64,000 bases of DNA from Acidobacterium sp. S8 (GCF_009765985.1 NZ_LMUM01000021.1:1-64000); one strand, 5' to 3'. Shown: positions 33,147 to 43,492, counted from the first letter of the stretch. Translations and numbers: made by a program. The notes: generated by a model not told the origin, from the sequence alone.

Positions 33147-33430
33147 AGGCAATGCAGACACACAGCGTCGGGATGAGATCATGTGGGGGTCTGCAGACTG
33201 TGGCAGAAATGCCTGTGAAATTGTGCGGAGGAGAACTGGAGCGTTACAGGAGCTTCTGCGGATTTTGGTGGATAGCCTAGCGAATTCGAAAGTTAAGCGA
33301 TGGCCGATTTCGCTGTCAAGCAAAAATCGTTGCCCGCATTGATATACTGCAGCACAACAGAATCTTATTATTTCGAAGCGCTCCGCCACTGCGCGAAGTT
33401 CTGCGCCTGTGCCGCTCATAAGGAAAATGG
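33147..33430. other. Intergenic region before the CocE-type gene
   Basis: This 284-base stretch lies between the DUF2235 relic and the CocE-type gene. No gene is recognised on either strand. It probably holds the promoter of the CocE-type gene and the former promoter of the relic. Confidence 0.5.
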
Positions 33431-35347
33431 ATGACTCAAACCTGCCGCTCGATTGCTGCCACTCTCTTCCTGGCCCTCTCTTCTCTGCTGTGTCATGCGC
33501 AGACCGATACGCTGACTCCGGATATCCCACCAAAATTTACTGCGCCAAAGACCGGCTACGACTACGTCAAGCGCGTGGAGATGATTCCCATGCGCGACGG
33601 CGTGAAGCTCTACACGGTCATCGTGATTCCGAACGGAGCAACGCATGCTCCGATTCTGCTGACTCGCACGCCATATAACGCAGCGGGCCGCGCGGCGCGC
33701 AGCGAATCGCCGCATATGCTGGACGAGCTGCCGGAAGGCGACGATGTCTTCGTCAAGAGCGGCTACATTCGCGTCTTTCAGGATGTGCGCGGCAAGTATG
33801 GCTCCGAGGGCGATTACCTGATGACCCCGCCGCCGACCGGCCCGCTGAATCCGAAGGGACCCAACGACACGACGGACGCGTATGACACGATCGACTGGCT
33901 GGTAAAGAACGTGCACGAGTCGAACGACAAAGTCGGCATGCTCGGCTCGTCGTATGAAGGCTTCACGGTGGTGATGGCGCTGCTCGATCCGCATCCTGCG
34001 CTGAAGGTTGCAGCGCCAGAGAGCCCCATGGTCGATGGCTGGATGGGCGACGACTGGTTTCACTACGGCGCATTCCGCCAGCCGAACCTCGATTACTTCT
34101 CCGGACAGACGGCTGCACGGGGCCGCGGCGGAAACATTCCGCGCATGAATTACGACGACTACACCAACTTCCTCGAAAAGGGTTCAGCCGGGGACTTCGC
34201 ACGCTACGGCGGCCTCGATCAGCTTCCCTTCTGGAAAAAGGTGGAAGAGCATCCCGCCTATGACGCCTTCTGGCAGGGGCAGGCACTCGACAAGGCAATT
34301 GCTGCGGTGCCGTTGAAGGTCCCGACCATGTGGCTGCAGGGACTGTGGGACCAGGAAGATATGTGGGGTGCGATCCACAGCTACGAGGCAGTTGAGCCGA
34401 AGGACACAAGCAACACCATGAACTACCTGGTGATGGGTCCTTGGCGTCACAGCCAGGTGAATTACACAGGCTTCTCGCTTGGGCCGCTGCTCTGGGACGG
34501 CAATACCACGGTGCAGTTCCGCCGCGATGTATTACTGCCGTTCTTCAATCAATATCTGCTTGACGGCGCGCCTAAAGCGGACACGCCGCCCGTATTCATC
34601 TACAACACGGGCGAGAACCATTGGGATCGCTTCCAGTCATGGCCGCTGAGCTGCGAGGCGAATTGCAAGGACAAATCACAGCCGCTGTATCTCACTGCCG
34701 ATGGCGGTCTCTCTTTTGAAAAGCCAAATGCATCGACTGCGAAATACGACCAATACATTTCCGATCCGTCACAGCCGGTTCCCTATCGCCCGCGGCCTGT
34801 CTTTGCAGGCGATGGAGAAGGCTGGCGAACGTGGTTGGTGAAGGACCAGCGCTTTGTCGATGGGCGTACCGATGTCCTCACATACATGACCGAACCGCTT
34901 ACGAAACCGCTGCGCTTGAGCGGCGCGCCTCAGGTCAATCTCTACGCTTCGACCAGCGGCACGGACAGCGACTGGGTGGTAAAGCTTATCGATGTCTATC
35001 CTGGAACGGTGTCTTCGCAGCCGGAGATGGGCGGCTATGAGCTTCCAATTTCGCTCGATATCTTCCGCGGACGCTATCGCTCAAGCTTTGCTCAACCGGA
35101 GGCGATCACCCCCGATAAGCCGCTGCTTTACCATTTCGGCCTGCCGACGGTGAACCATGTCTTTGAGCCGGGACACCGCATCATGGTGCAGGTGCAGTCG
35201 AGCCTCTTCCCGCTCTATGACCGCAACCCGCAGAAATTTGTGCCGAACATCTTCGATGCCAAGCCGGGAGATTATCAAAAGGCGACGCAGCGCGTGTGGC
35301 ACACGGAGGGCGAGCCGAGTTCGATCAGTCTGCCGGTTGTTCCGTAA
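33431..35347 (+). CDS. CocE/NonD-family hydrolase (alpha-amino-acid ester hydrolase-like)
   Basis: A 638-residue exported enzyme. A signal peptide (SIAATLFLALSSLLCHAQ) is followed by the alpha/beta hydrolase core (residues about 45-380), with the nucleophile elbow GSSYEGF (Ser near 173), the acid in GLWDQEDMWG (near 307) and the base in GPWRHSQVN (near 338). The C-terminal beta-sandwich is the X-Pro dipeptidyl-peptidase C domain. This order and the text PMRDGVKLYTVIVIP match alpha-amino-acid ester hydrolases and glutaryl-7-ACA acylases. It cleaves amide or ester bonds outside the cytoplasm; the natural substrate is unknown. Confidence 0.92.
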   Translation: MTQTCRSIAATLFLALSSLLCHAQTDTLTPDIPPKFTAPKTGYDYVKRVEMIPMRDGVKLYTVIVIPNGATHAPILLTRTPYNAAGRAARSESPHMLDELPEGDDVFVKSGYIRVFQDVRGKYGSEGDYLMTPPPTGPLNPKGPNDTTDAYDTIDWLVKNVHESNDKVGMLGSSYEGFTVVMALLDPHPALKVAAPESPMVDGWMGDDWFHYGAFRQPNLDYFSGQTAARGRGGNIPRMNYDDYTNFLEKGSAGDFARYGGLDQLPFWKKVEEHPAYDAFWQGQALDKAIAAVPLKVPTMWLQGLWDQEDMWGAIHSYEAVEPKDTSNTMNYLVMGPWRHSQVNYTGFSLGPLLWDGNTTVQFRRDVLLPFFNQYLLDGAPKADTPPVFIYNTGENHWDRFQSWPLSCEANCKDKSQPLYLTADGGLSFEKPNASTAKYDQYISDPSQPVPYRPRPVFAGDGEGWRTWLVKDQRFVDGRTDVLTYMTEPLTKPLRLSGAPQVNLYASTSGTDSDWVVKLIDVYPGTVSSQPEMGGYELPISLDIFRGRYRSSFAQPEAITPDKPLLYHFGLPTVNHVFEPGHRIMVQVQSSLFPLYDRNPQKFVPNIFDAKPGDYQKATQRVWHTEGEPSSISLPVVP

Positions 35348-35369
35348 AGATTCGTGCCAACACGAAAAA

Positions 35370-35460
35370 AGCCGTCATTCTGACCCTGAGGAACAAAGGG
35401 GAAGAATCTCAAACCAACTCGGCTTGAGATTCTTCCTCCCTCCGGGTGTCAGAATGACGG
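35370..35460. repeat. Dispersed nested inverted repeat, fullest copy
   Basis: GCCGTCATTCTGA (35370-35382) and TCAGAATGACGGC (35448-35460) are exact 13-base arms. Inside, GAAGAATCTCAA (35400-35411) and TTGAGATTCTTC (35423-35434) are exact 12-base arms. The 91-base unit lies between the convergent ends of the CocE-type and winged-helix ATPase genes. Other copies are noted in this window. Confidence 0.85.
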
Positions 35461-35490
35461 CGGTTTATAGCTATAGGAAAAATGCTCTGA

Positions 35491-35521
35491 AGATTCTTCG
35501 CCTTCGGCTCAGAATGATGGC
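35491..35521. repeat. Dispersed repeat, right-half copy
   Basis: AGATTCTTCGCCTTCGGCTC followed by AGAATGATGGCG is a right-half copy of the TCATTCTGA family, 30 bases after the complete copy. The two together suggest a tandem insertion or a partial duplication. Confidence 0.65.
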
Positions 35522-35545
35522 GTTTGTTTTTTTGGCGAAGTTTAG

Positions 35546-37294
35546 CTAAGCCGTTTGCACCGGGTCCAGCTCCGGGTACTTCCTCAGCCGCCTCATCAGG
35601 CTTCCTTCGACGGATTTGCGTTCCTCGGCTCTCATATTTTCGCTCAGGTTGAGAGCGTGCTGCAGCAGCTCACGGGCAGCGTGATCGGCTTCCCGGCTGG
35701 CGGCTGTGTCGGCAGCCAGCTGCAGAGCTTCGATCGCCTCTTTCCAGGCTCCGGCGGCCTCATAGTGATGAGCGAGCTCAGAGGCCACGTTGGCTTCGTT
35801 GTCGGCGAAGAGAGACTTCAGGCGCTCGGCCACGCGGCGGTGACGATCGGCGCGCCGTGCCGCAGACTGACGGACATAAAGCGCTTCGCGGAAGAGTCCG
35901 TGGGAAAACACGTAAAAAGTAGAGCGGGAGCCATCAGGAAGCTCGTCCTGCCCGGCGGCATTCAGCAGACGCGTGCGACGCGTTAAGAGAGCATACGCAT
36001 CTTCGACGTCGGCAACGTCCTCTTTGAGGACAGCGGCCGCAGCCCAGGCTGGGAAGATGGTGCCGACGATGCTGCCGGCTTCGAGCATGCGCCGTTCCGC
36101 ATCGTTCAGCTTTCCCAGCTGCATCTCGATAATGCCCAGCAGCCCATCGGGAATTCCCAGCTCGATTTCCGCTAACGGCGTGCTGAGTTGCCAGTGGCCG
36201 TTCTTGAGGACCAACAGGTTCTGACCCTGCAGGTGCTCGAGCGTCGCGGCCATGAAGAGGGGATTTCCCTCAGAGTGCTGATGAACGAAGCTCGCCAGTC
36301 CTGCCGGTAAGACATCGGTTTCCAGTTGCTGCAGCAGGTATTCGGAGACGGCCTGGCGAGGAAGCGGTCCGAGCGGAATTTCACAACATAGCCGGCGGGT
36401 GGAGAGGTCTTCCTTCAACCCCTTCAGGGGATGCTGCCCGTCCACTTCGGCGGGACGATAGCTGACCAGCATCATCAGCTTGAAGTTTCCGCGACGGCGT
36501 GCAAGCGCCGAAATCAGGTCGAGCGTCAGGGCGTCGGCCCAGTGCAGGTCTTCAAGGACCAGCAATAGCAGCTCACCTTGAGCCAGAGCCTCGACTGCCT
36601 CGCAGATTTCGCCCAGCGCCGGGATGCGCGCTTCGGTATCAGTTCGCTTGCCGAACCATGCCGGCAGCATCTTTGCCAGCACCTGGCCGGATTTTTCCTC
36701 GGCAATCAACTGCCCTAAAGCTTCGCGGACGGAATAGAAAGACTCCTTGCCGCCGAAACCCTCTACGCTTTGCCCGCGCGCCATGCGCACGCCGTCTTCG
36801 CCGCAGACGCGACGACAGAATGTGTCCACCAGAAAGGTCTTGCCGCAACCAGCATCGCCGGTCAGAAAAATGAGCTGGCGATTGCCTCTGGAGGCGCGAC
36901 TCAGGTCGCCGTCCAGCTTTTCTATCTCCGCCTCACGGCCCACAATGCCGGGCAGGCTGACGCCGTCAGTCTCTTCCGCATCGGCGCGGACGGCAATCAC
37001 TTTGGATAGAAAACGATAGCCGCGCTTGGGAACAGTCTGGATGAATTGCGGCTCGTCAGGGTCGTCGCCCAGCACTTTGCGCAACTCGAGCACATAGGTG
37101 CGTAATACCTGCGGCTGGACATAGGTCTCCGGCCACAGGGCATCCAGCAGCTCGTCATGGGTTACGAGGCGTTGCGGATTTTCCACGAGGTAGCGCAGGA
37201 CAGCGAACGGTTTAGGCGCCAGAGGCACCTGCCTTCCGTCACACCACAGGCATTCGTTTGCTGCATCGAGCTGGAAGCAACCAAACCGCTTCAT
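35546..37294 (-). CDS. Winged-helix (OmpR/PhoB-type) regulator with AAA ATPase domain
   Basis: A 582-residue protein. The N-terminal 100 residues are a winged helix of the OmpR/PhoB type (FAVLRYLVENPQRLVTHDELLDALWPETYVQPQVLRTYVLELRKVLGDDP). An ATPase follows with Walker A GDAGCGKT (near residue 150) and Walker B LLLVLEDLHWAD (near 250), then helical repeats. Related proteins often run to 900 residues with a long TPR part; this one ends soon after LSENMRAEERKSVEGSL, so it may be a short form. It is probably a cytoplasmic transcription regulator responding to an unknown signal. The adjacent convergent gene is unrelated. Confidence 0.83.
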   Translation of the reverse strand: MKRFGCFQLDAANECLWCDGRQVPLAPKPFAVLRYLVENPQRLVTHDELLDALWPETYVQPQVLRTYVLELRKVLGDDPDEPQFIQTVPKRGYRFLSKVIAVRADAEETDGVSLPGIVGREAEIEKLDGDLSRASRGNRQLIFLTGDAGCGKTFLVDTFCRRVCGEDGVRMARGQSVEGFGGKESFYSVREALGQLIAEEKSGQVLAKMLPAWFGKRTDTEARIPALGEICEAVEALAQGELLLLVLEDLHWADALTLDLISALARRRGNFKLMMLVSYRPAEVDGQHPLKGLKEDLSTRRLCCEIPLGPLPRQAVSEYLLQQLETDVLPAGLASFVHQHSEGNPLFMAATLEHLQGQNLLVLKNGHWQLSTPLAEIELGIPDGLLGIIEMQLGKLNDAERRMLEAGSIVGTIFPAWAAAAVLKEDVADVEDAYALLTRRTRLLNAAGQDELPDGSRSTFYVFSHGLFREALYVRQSAARRADRHRRVAERLKSLFADNEANVASELAHHYEAAGAWKEAIEALQLAADTAASREADHAARELLQHALNLSENMRAEERKSVEGSLMRRLRKYPELDPVQTA

Positions 37295-37468
37295 AGGAAA
37301 GTGTGGCCTTTATCAACCCTGTAGACTCGTTCCTAGGGTATCTGTTAGCAAACGGCGGGCCAGCTGAAATCAGAAAAAGTAGCTGATTCTATTCAATTTT
37401 GCACTTACGACCTACCCGCAAATGTCCGGATGCGAACAATTGTGTCCGAATCTGGACTCTTCATGCAA

Positions 37469-38452
<984 letters not shown>

Positions 38453-38620
38453 GCGCTTCTCCTTGGTGTATCAGATTCACAACATAACAAGAGGATGCTG
38501 AGGGATGAACCGCATTTCTGCAGCGGTGAATGCCGGTTTCTTTGGTACGAGCCGAGTCAGAGACAAAGAAATAGGCTGGACGGCAGAGCTGCCATCCAGC
38601 CTGACCTATTTACCAGTTGA

Positions 38621-39340
38621 TTACTTTAAGCCCTTGCCCAAGCGATAGACAAGTCCCACCGAGATGGCGAACTGGTCTTTCAATCCGGCGCTGCCGAAGT
38701 CGGTAAAGGTTGCGTCGGGCGAAATTCTGAAAGCCAGCCGCGGCGAGCGATTCAGGTCAATAGAGCCACCAACTGCCATTCCGAATGCAAGCTGGTTGCT
38801 GAACAGACCGAGCGCTCCGGGAGGAACGTTGCCGATGTCATGCTCAAAGTTGCCATAAGCACCGCCGACCAGCGCGTGCAGGGTGATGGAGCCGTGCTCG
38901 TTGCTGGGGCCGCGGTATTCGGGGCCGACAAGGAACATGTACTCGCTGACAAAGGGGCCTTTGATGTTATAGGGATTGGGGACAACGCCGGAGGTGCCAT
39001 AGTATCCGCGCACATTGGCTGCGGCTGCCCAGCGGGAGGTAAAGAAGCGCGCGCCCTGAATGTCGAATCCGCCGAGGTTTGCGCCCTGCAGAAGATTCGG
39101 ACCGGCATTGAAGTGCGAATAGGCGAAACCGCCGTAAGTCTCCCAGCGGTAATCGTAGCGAACGCCGGCCAAAGCATAATTTGGAGCGACGGGCTGAGGA
39201 GCTGCCGGAGTGCTTTGAGACTGAACCTGGGTTTGCGCTTGGGGCTGGGCTGAAGGCTGCGATTGCGCCCGGCAGCTTCCACTAAAAACAGTAACGACGA
39301 GTGCAACAATAGCAAGAAAGAAAAAACGCGTGCTTCTCAA
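38621..39340 (-). CDS. Outer-membrane beta-barrel protein
   Basis: A 239-residue protein with a signal peptide (FFFLAIVALVVTVFSGSCRAQ), a Gln/Pro-rich linker, and alternating hydrophobic strands suited to a small 8-stranded barrel (YDYRWETYGGFAYSHFNAGPNLLQGA, then GSITLHALVGGAYGNFEHD and FAISVGLVYRLGKGLK ending the protein). The start seems to be a TTG at 39340 with GGAGG upstream. Similar small OmpA-like or outer-membrane porin-like proteins abound in Acidobacteriota. Function is not visible. Confidence 0.8.
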   Translation of the reverse strand: MRSTRFFFLAIVALVVTVFSGSCRAQSQPSAQPQAQTQVQSQSTPAAPQPVAPNYALAGVRYDYRWETYGGFAYSHFNAGPNLLQGANLGGFDIQGARFFTSRWAAAANVRGYYGTSGVVPNPYNIKGPFVSEYMFLVGPEYRGPSNEHGSITLHALVGGAYGNFEHDIGNVPPGALGLFSNQLAFGMAVGGSIDLNRSPRLAFRISPDATFTDFGSAGLKDQFAISVGLVYRLGKGLK

Positions 39341-39480
39341 CAGAAAAAAACCTCCACAAAATCCGGGTGGCGAAAAATTCCTTTGATTTCCCCGTAAATT
39401 TCAAAGATACATGGCAAAGCGCTATTCTGTCAGATTGCCGGGCTGCATTTTGCCCGGAACCCGGACTGATTCTTAGACTG

Positions 39481-39918
39481 ATGACAACCAGAGAAAAGCT
39501 CACCAACGCCACTTACGATTCGCTCGAAGCCATGATGCAGGCTTACGCCGGGGAGGCGGTCCGCATGGCAGCTTCCGAGCATGGCATTAAGCTCGATTAC
39601 TCCACCAGCTCGATTGCAGAGCTCGAAAACATCCTGAACAGCCTGACTCCGGTAGAGAATGCCGACCTGGAATGGGTGACGAAGCTCTGGGGCGGTTATT
39701 TTGGCGAAGTCTTTCGACGCCGCTATGACGCGGAGTGGACCATGAGCGTCTATCCGGGCGGCCAGCTTGCTGTGCCAACGCTGGAGATCGGCGGCTCGCG
39801 CATCTATCCGTTGCTCAAAGTGCAGAGGCGGTTGACGATGGGAGCCGGAGAAAATCTCGCTTCGTTTTTTGACATGGCCATCAAACGACTCGATGCGGTG
39901 CGCCCATTGACAAATTAA
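39481..39918 (+). CDS. Protein of unknown function (DUF3806-like)
   Basis: A 145-residue soluble protein beginning MTTREKL. It contains AYAGEAVRMAASEHGIKLDYS, ELENIL, LWGGYFGEVFRRRYDAEWTM and LEIGGSRIYPLLKVQRRL, an alpha-beta layout seen in DUF3806-type proteins, which often occur near T6SS-immunity or uncharacterised loci. The call is only moderate. The ATG at 39481 is preferred to 39367. It is divergent from the barrel gene and upstream of tatA. Confidence 0.6.
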   Translation: MTTREKLTNATYDSLEAMMQAYAGEAVRMAASEHGIKLDYSTSSIAELENILNSLTPVENADLEWVTKLWGGYFGEVFRRRYDAEWTMSVYPGGQLAVPTLEIGGSRIYPLLKVQRRLTMGAGENLASFFDMAIKRLDAVRPLTN

Positions 39919-39982
39919 CGGTATGCTGTGTGCATCGACTATGTGCGACAATAATTAAACCGGAGGAAGTTCCCGCGCCCGT

Positions 39983-40210
39983 GTGCCCGGGATATATCCA
40001 ATTATGCTGGACAATCTGTTTACACCTACACATCTGATCATCATTCTCGTCATTGCGCTTTTGATCTTCGGGCCCCGTAAGCTGCCTGAGCTCGGCAAAG
40101 GCCTTGGTGAAGGCCTGCGCGGCTTCAAGGACGGCATCAAGGGCGGCAACGCAGAGGCCGTAAAAACTGAGCCTGTTGCCAAGACTGAAGTAACTCCGCA
40201 GACGAAGTAG
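39983..40210 (+). CDS. tatA: Twin-arginine translocase subunit TatA/E
   Basis: A Tat pore-forming subunit with an N-terminal transmembrane helix (LIIILVIALLIFGP), then the FGPRKLPELGKGLGEGLRGFKDGIKGG amphipathic helix, which is the TatA hallmark, and a short charged tail. The length is 75 residues from GTG 39983, or 68 from ATG 40004; GGAGGAAG lies 14 bases before the GTG, so the start is uncertain. TatA with TatC moves folded proteins across the inner membrane. No tatC is present in this window, though Tat-type substrates are (59.5 and 60.5 kb). Confidence 0.93.
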   Translation: MPGIYPIMLDNLFTPTHLIIILVIALLIFGPRKLPELGKGLGEGLRGFKDGIKGGNAEAVKTEPVAKTEVTPQTK

Positions 40211-40265
40211 TTTCAGGACCGCCGTCCGGATCATCGCTTCCTGACGGCGCGTTCCGGGAGAATGC

Positions 40266-41081
40266 ATGGCCGGACGGCTCGCCTCAAGTCCATATCTGGT
40301 TAAACCTCATCAAAAAATAAAACTCTCCCACTTCCCCACCGCAGAAACCGGACGCTACCAGAACAAAGAAGAAGCCGCGGCCGATCTCGAACGGCACCGG
40401 CAGCAGCTCGACGAACTGCAGGAGCTCCTTACTGCGGATTGCCACCGCGCCGTCCTTATCGTGCTTCAAGGCATGGACACGGCGGGCAAGGACGGCGCGA
40501 TTCGCCACATCTTTACCGGGGTAAATCCTCAGGCGTGCAACGTCACCGCTTTCAAGGTTCCTACTCCGCTTGAGATGAAGCACGATTTTCTCTGGCGCGC
40601 GCACCGGGCGGTGCCGCAGTTTGGAACCATCGGCATCTTCAATCGCTCGCATTATGAAGACGTGCTGGTGACGCGCGTACACAAGCTGATACCGGAGAAG
40701 CTGGTGAAGGAACGCTGCCAGCAGATCGTTGACTTTGAGCGGGCATTGTCGGAAAACAATGTCACGATCCTGAAATTTTTCTTGCACATCAGCCGCGACG
40801 AGCAGACGCGCCGTCTTGCCGAGCGCCTGGCAGATAAAGACAAGCAGTGGAAGTTGAGCGAAGCTGATTTTGCCGAGCGCGCCTTCTGGCCGAAATACAC
40901 CAAAGCTTACGAGGACGCGATTGCGCACACCAGCCGCAAGCATGCTCCGTGGTTCATCATTCCGGCCGACCACAAGTGGTACCGCAATGTGGCGATTTCA
41001 GAGATTCTGGTTCAGACCATCGGCAAGCTGAAGATGAGTTATCCCAAGCCGACCTTCGATCCCAGCAAAATCAGGCTGTAA
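40266..41081 (+). CDS. Polyphosphate kinase 2 family protein
   Basis: A 271-residue PPK2-family enzyme that transfers phosphate between polyphosphate and nucleotides. The Walker A is GMDTAGKDG (near residue 70), the lid region has FGTIGIFNRSHYEDVLVTRVHKL, and the HISRDEQTRRLAERL and KYTKAYEDAIAHTSRKHAPWFIIPADHKWYRN segments complete the fold. It matches the short single-domain PPK2 type that phosphorylates nucleoside mono- or diphosphates; which substrate is not visible. It follows tatA by 55 bases in the same direction. Phosphate storage or ATP regeneration is the expected role. Confidence 0.93.
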   Translation: MAGRLASSPYLVKPHQKIKLSHFPTAETGRYQNKEEAAADLERHRQQLDELQELLTADCHRAVLIVLQGMDTAGKDGAIRHIFTGVNPQACNVTAFKVPTPLEMKHDFLWRAHRAVPQFGTIGIFNRSHYEDVLVTRVHKLIPEKLVKERCQQIVDFERALSENNVTILKFFLHISRDEQTRRLAERLADKDKQWKLSEADFAERAFWPKYTKAYEDAIAHTSRKHAPWFIIPADHKWYRNVAISEILVQTIGKLKMSYPKPTFDPSKIRL

Positions 41082-41120
41082 GCGCGACTCATTTCATCCA
41101 AAAAGCGCAGCCGAACAGAC

Positions 41121-41150
41121 GACCCTTCGCCGCGCTCAGGATGACATTCC
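41121..41150. repeat. Weak dispersed repeat copy between ppk2 and pyrC
   Basis: The text CCCTTCGCCGCGCTCAGGATGACATTCC resembles the right half of the dispersed family (cf. CTTCGCCTTCGGCTCAGAATGACGGC) with several changes. It lies in the gap between the two convergent genes, the same setting as other copies. The match is only partial. Confidence 0.3.
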
Positions 41151-41153
41151 GTC

Positions 41154-42458
41154 CTATCCGCGATAAACGATCCGGCCTTCGCTGATGGTCGCTGCCACGC
41201 TTCCCAGCATGGTCCAGCCGTCGAAAGGCGTGTTTTTGGATTTCGATTTCGAAGCGGAAGCCTGGAAGGTCCAGCTCTTTGCCGGATCAAAGAGGACGAC
41301 GTCAGCAGAGCAGCCTGCGGCGAGGCTGCCGCGTCCCTTCAGATTCAGCACGGATGCAGGCTGTGTGCTCAGGAGCGCGATGATGCGGCTCAGCGGCAGC
41401 TTGTGTTTGCCGTGTAGCACCGCCATAGTCAAGCCGAGCGCGGTTTCGAGACCGGTGATGCCGTTGGGTGAGCGCTCGAACTCCTGCTCTTTTTCATGCG
41501 CTGCGTGCGGAGCGTGATCGGTGGCAATCGAATCCACCGAGCCTTCGATAATGCCTTCGAGCATGGCCTGGCGGTCGGCCTCGGCCCGTAACGGTGGATT
41601 CATCTTCGCGTGCGTGTTGTATTCGGAAACCGCTTCCTCGTTCAACACAAAATGGTGCGGCGCGACTTCGCACGTGACATGCAGGCCATTGCGTCGCGCG
41701 CGCTTCACCGCTTCGAGCGCCTTTGCCGTGGAGAGATGCGCTACGTGCAGATGAGCGCGGCTGTTCTTCAACTCTGCAAGGAGACGGATATCGCGCTCCA
41801 CGAGACTCGACTCAGCTTCGACAGGCATTCCGCGCAGGCCGAGGCGAAAAGCCAGCGCACCCGCATTCATCGAGCAACCGCCAGTCATGCGCGTGTCTTC
41901 CGCGTGTTGGATGACGGAGAGCCCGGCGCGCGCGGCTGCGGCCAGAGTCTGCCTCATGATGGACTCGCCGAGGATCGGTTTGCCGTCATCGGTGACTCCC
42001 ACCGCGCCGGCAGCCTTCAACGCGCCGTATTCGGTGAGAGCTTCGCCCATGCTTCCGCGCGTGGCTGCGCCGATGGGGAAGACGCGAATGTGCGCACCGC
42101 GCTCCGGCGACTGCATCCAGCGCGTGATCTCCGGTGAGTCATTGACCGGAATAGTATTCGGCATGGCGCAGACGGAGGTAAAACCGCCGGCAGCGGCAGC
42201 GGCTGTGCCTGAAGCGATCGTCTCCTTGTAGCCCTGACCAGGCTCGCGCAAATGCACGTGGATATCGACGAGGCCTGGCGCGACGACGAGGCCCTTCGCG
42301 TCCAGCACTTCCGCATCTTCCTGCTTCGCGGCGCCGTTGAGCTTACCCGGCGCTTCGACTGCGGAGACGCGGCCGTCTTTGAGCAATATGTCGCGATTGG
42401 CATCGAGGCTGGAGGCGGGATCGACTACGCGGCCTCCGCGAATGAGAATCGACTTCAT
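41154..42458 (-). CDS. pyrC: Dihydroorotase
   Basis: A 434-residue amidohydrolase that closes carbamoyl aspartate to dihydroorotate, third step of pyrimidine synthesis. The HxH metal motif is seen (LVDIHVHLREPGQGYKET), with FTSVCAMPNTIPVND after it, HVAHLSTAKAL, TCEVAPHHFVLNE and ATDHAPHAAHEKE carrying the other metal ligands. The length and order suit the type I bacterial enzyme. Its start overlaps the pyrB stop by four bases (ATGA), so translation is coupled. Confidence 0.96.
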   Translation of the reverse strand: MKSILIRGGRVVDPASSLDANRDILLKDGRVSAVEAPGKLNGAAKQEDAEVLDAKGLVVAPGLVDIHVHLREPGQGYKETIASGTAAAAAGGFTSVCAMPNTIPVNDSPEITRWMQSPERGAHIRVFPIGAATRGSMGEALTEYGALKAAGAVGVTDDGKPILGESIMRQTLAAAARAGLSVIQHAEDTRMTGGCSMNAGALAFRLGLRGMPVEAESSLVERDIRLLAELKNSRAHLHVAHLSTAKALEAVKRARRNGLHVTCEVAPHHFVLNEEAVSEYNTHAKMNPPLRAEADRQAMLEGIIEGSVDSIATDHAPHAAHEKEQEFERSPNGITGLETALGLTMAVLHGKHKLPLSRIIALLSTQPASVLNLKGRGSLAAGCSADVVLFDPAKSWTFQASASKSKSKNTPFDGWTMLGSVAATISEGRIVYRG

Positions 42459-43492
42459 TTGCGCTTTCCTTTCGATGCGGTGGCTCCGAGTGCGCGTGCG
42501 AGCAGCGCCATGCGGATGGCAACGCCGTTCCGCACCTGCTCGGCGATGGCCGATTGCGGCCCGTCAGCGACTTCACTGGTGATTTCAAGTCCGCGAATGA
42601 TTGGTCCCGGATGCAGGATCAGCGCATCAGGCGCGTGAGCGGCGATACGTTCGGCATTGGCCTGATAGCGCTGCTTGTATCCATCGAGATCGAGATTTAG
42701 CCCGGCAAGGCGCTCGGCCTGAATACGCAGCATCATGACGATCTGCGATTGCTCGAGAGCTTTGTCGAAGTCGCGTTCAATAGAGATGCCGGGACCGGCG
42801 GAGGCAGCGGTCTCAGGCAGCAAAGGGTGTGGACCCGAGAGCAGCACGCGCGCGCCAAGCCGCGGCAGCAGCAGCATATTCGAACGGGCCACGCGGCTGT
42901 GGAAGATATCGCCGCAGATGGTGACTGTAACGCCCTTAAGCGCTGTTTCAGAAACAGCAGCTTTGGCTCCGTGCAGATGCGTCAGCATGGTGCGCAGATC
43001 GAGCAATGCCTGCGAAGGATGCTCGTGCATGCCGTCGCCCGCATTGAGGATCGGCAGCCCTGTCTCCCGTGAGAGCAGATACGGCGCGCCTGACGATGGA
43101 TGCCGCAGGATGATGCACTCCGCTCCAAGAGCGCGCAGCGTGATGCCCGTATCCTTGAGCGACTCGCCCTTTTCGATGCTCGATGAAAGCGCGCTGACAA
43201 GCACTGTATCCGCGCCGAGTTGCTTTGCCGCGAGCTCGAAAGAAGTACGCGTGCGGGTGCTCGATTCATAGAACAGCAGCGATACGCGGCGCTTGAAGAG
43301 TCGCTTCATTCGAGTGAGCGGGTCTTCGTCTTCGAGAACCGACGCGGTCTTCAGGATCGAGGCAACATCATCGACGGTGAGATCGCCCACGGAAAGCAGC
43401 GAACCCCGATGATGAGTAAAGGGATGATGTGTAAATGTCTGAGGCGTAGTTGTAGGAGCTGCTGGGCGCGACTTCACTTGCTGTTTGGGCAT
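42455..43492 (-). CDS. pyrB: Aspartate carbamoyltransferase catalytic subunit
   Basis: A 345-residue transferase that joins carbamoyl phosphate and aspartate. Characteristic motifs are FYESSTRTRTSFELAAKQLGAD (carbamoyl-phosphate site), LRHPSSGAPYLL, NAGDGMHEHPSQALLDLRTM and GDIFHSRVARSN. The N-terminus carries about 25 extra residues (PKQQVKSRPAAPTTTPQTF) before the domain. No regulatory pyrI is seen, so it is likely of the unregulated or dihydroorotase-associated type. pyrC overlaps its end; pyrR lies upstream with a 224-base gap. Confidence 0.96.
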   Translation of the reverse strand: MPKQQVKSRPAAPTTTPQTFTHHPFTHHRGSLLSVGDLTVDDVASILKTASVLEDEDPLTRMKRLFKRRVSLLFYESSTRTRTSFELAAKQLGADTVLVSALSSSIEKGESLKDTGITLRALGAECIILRHPSSGAPYLLSRETGLPILNAGDGMHEHPSQALLDLRTMLTHLHGAKAAVSETALKGVTVTICGDIFHSRVARSNMLLLPRLGARVLLSGPHPLLPETAASAGPGISIERDFDKALEQSQIVMMLRIQAERLAGLNLDLDGYKQRYQANAERIAAHAPDALILHPGPIIRGLEITSEVADGPQSAIAEQVRNGVAIRMALLARALGATASKGKRK

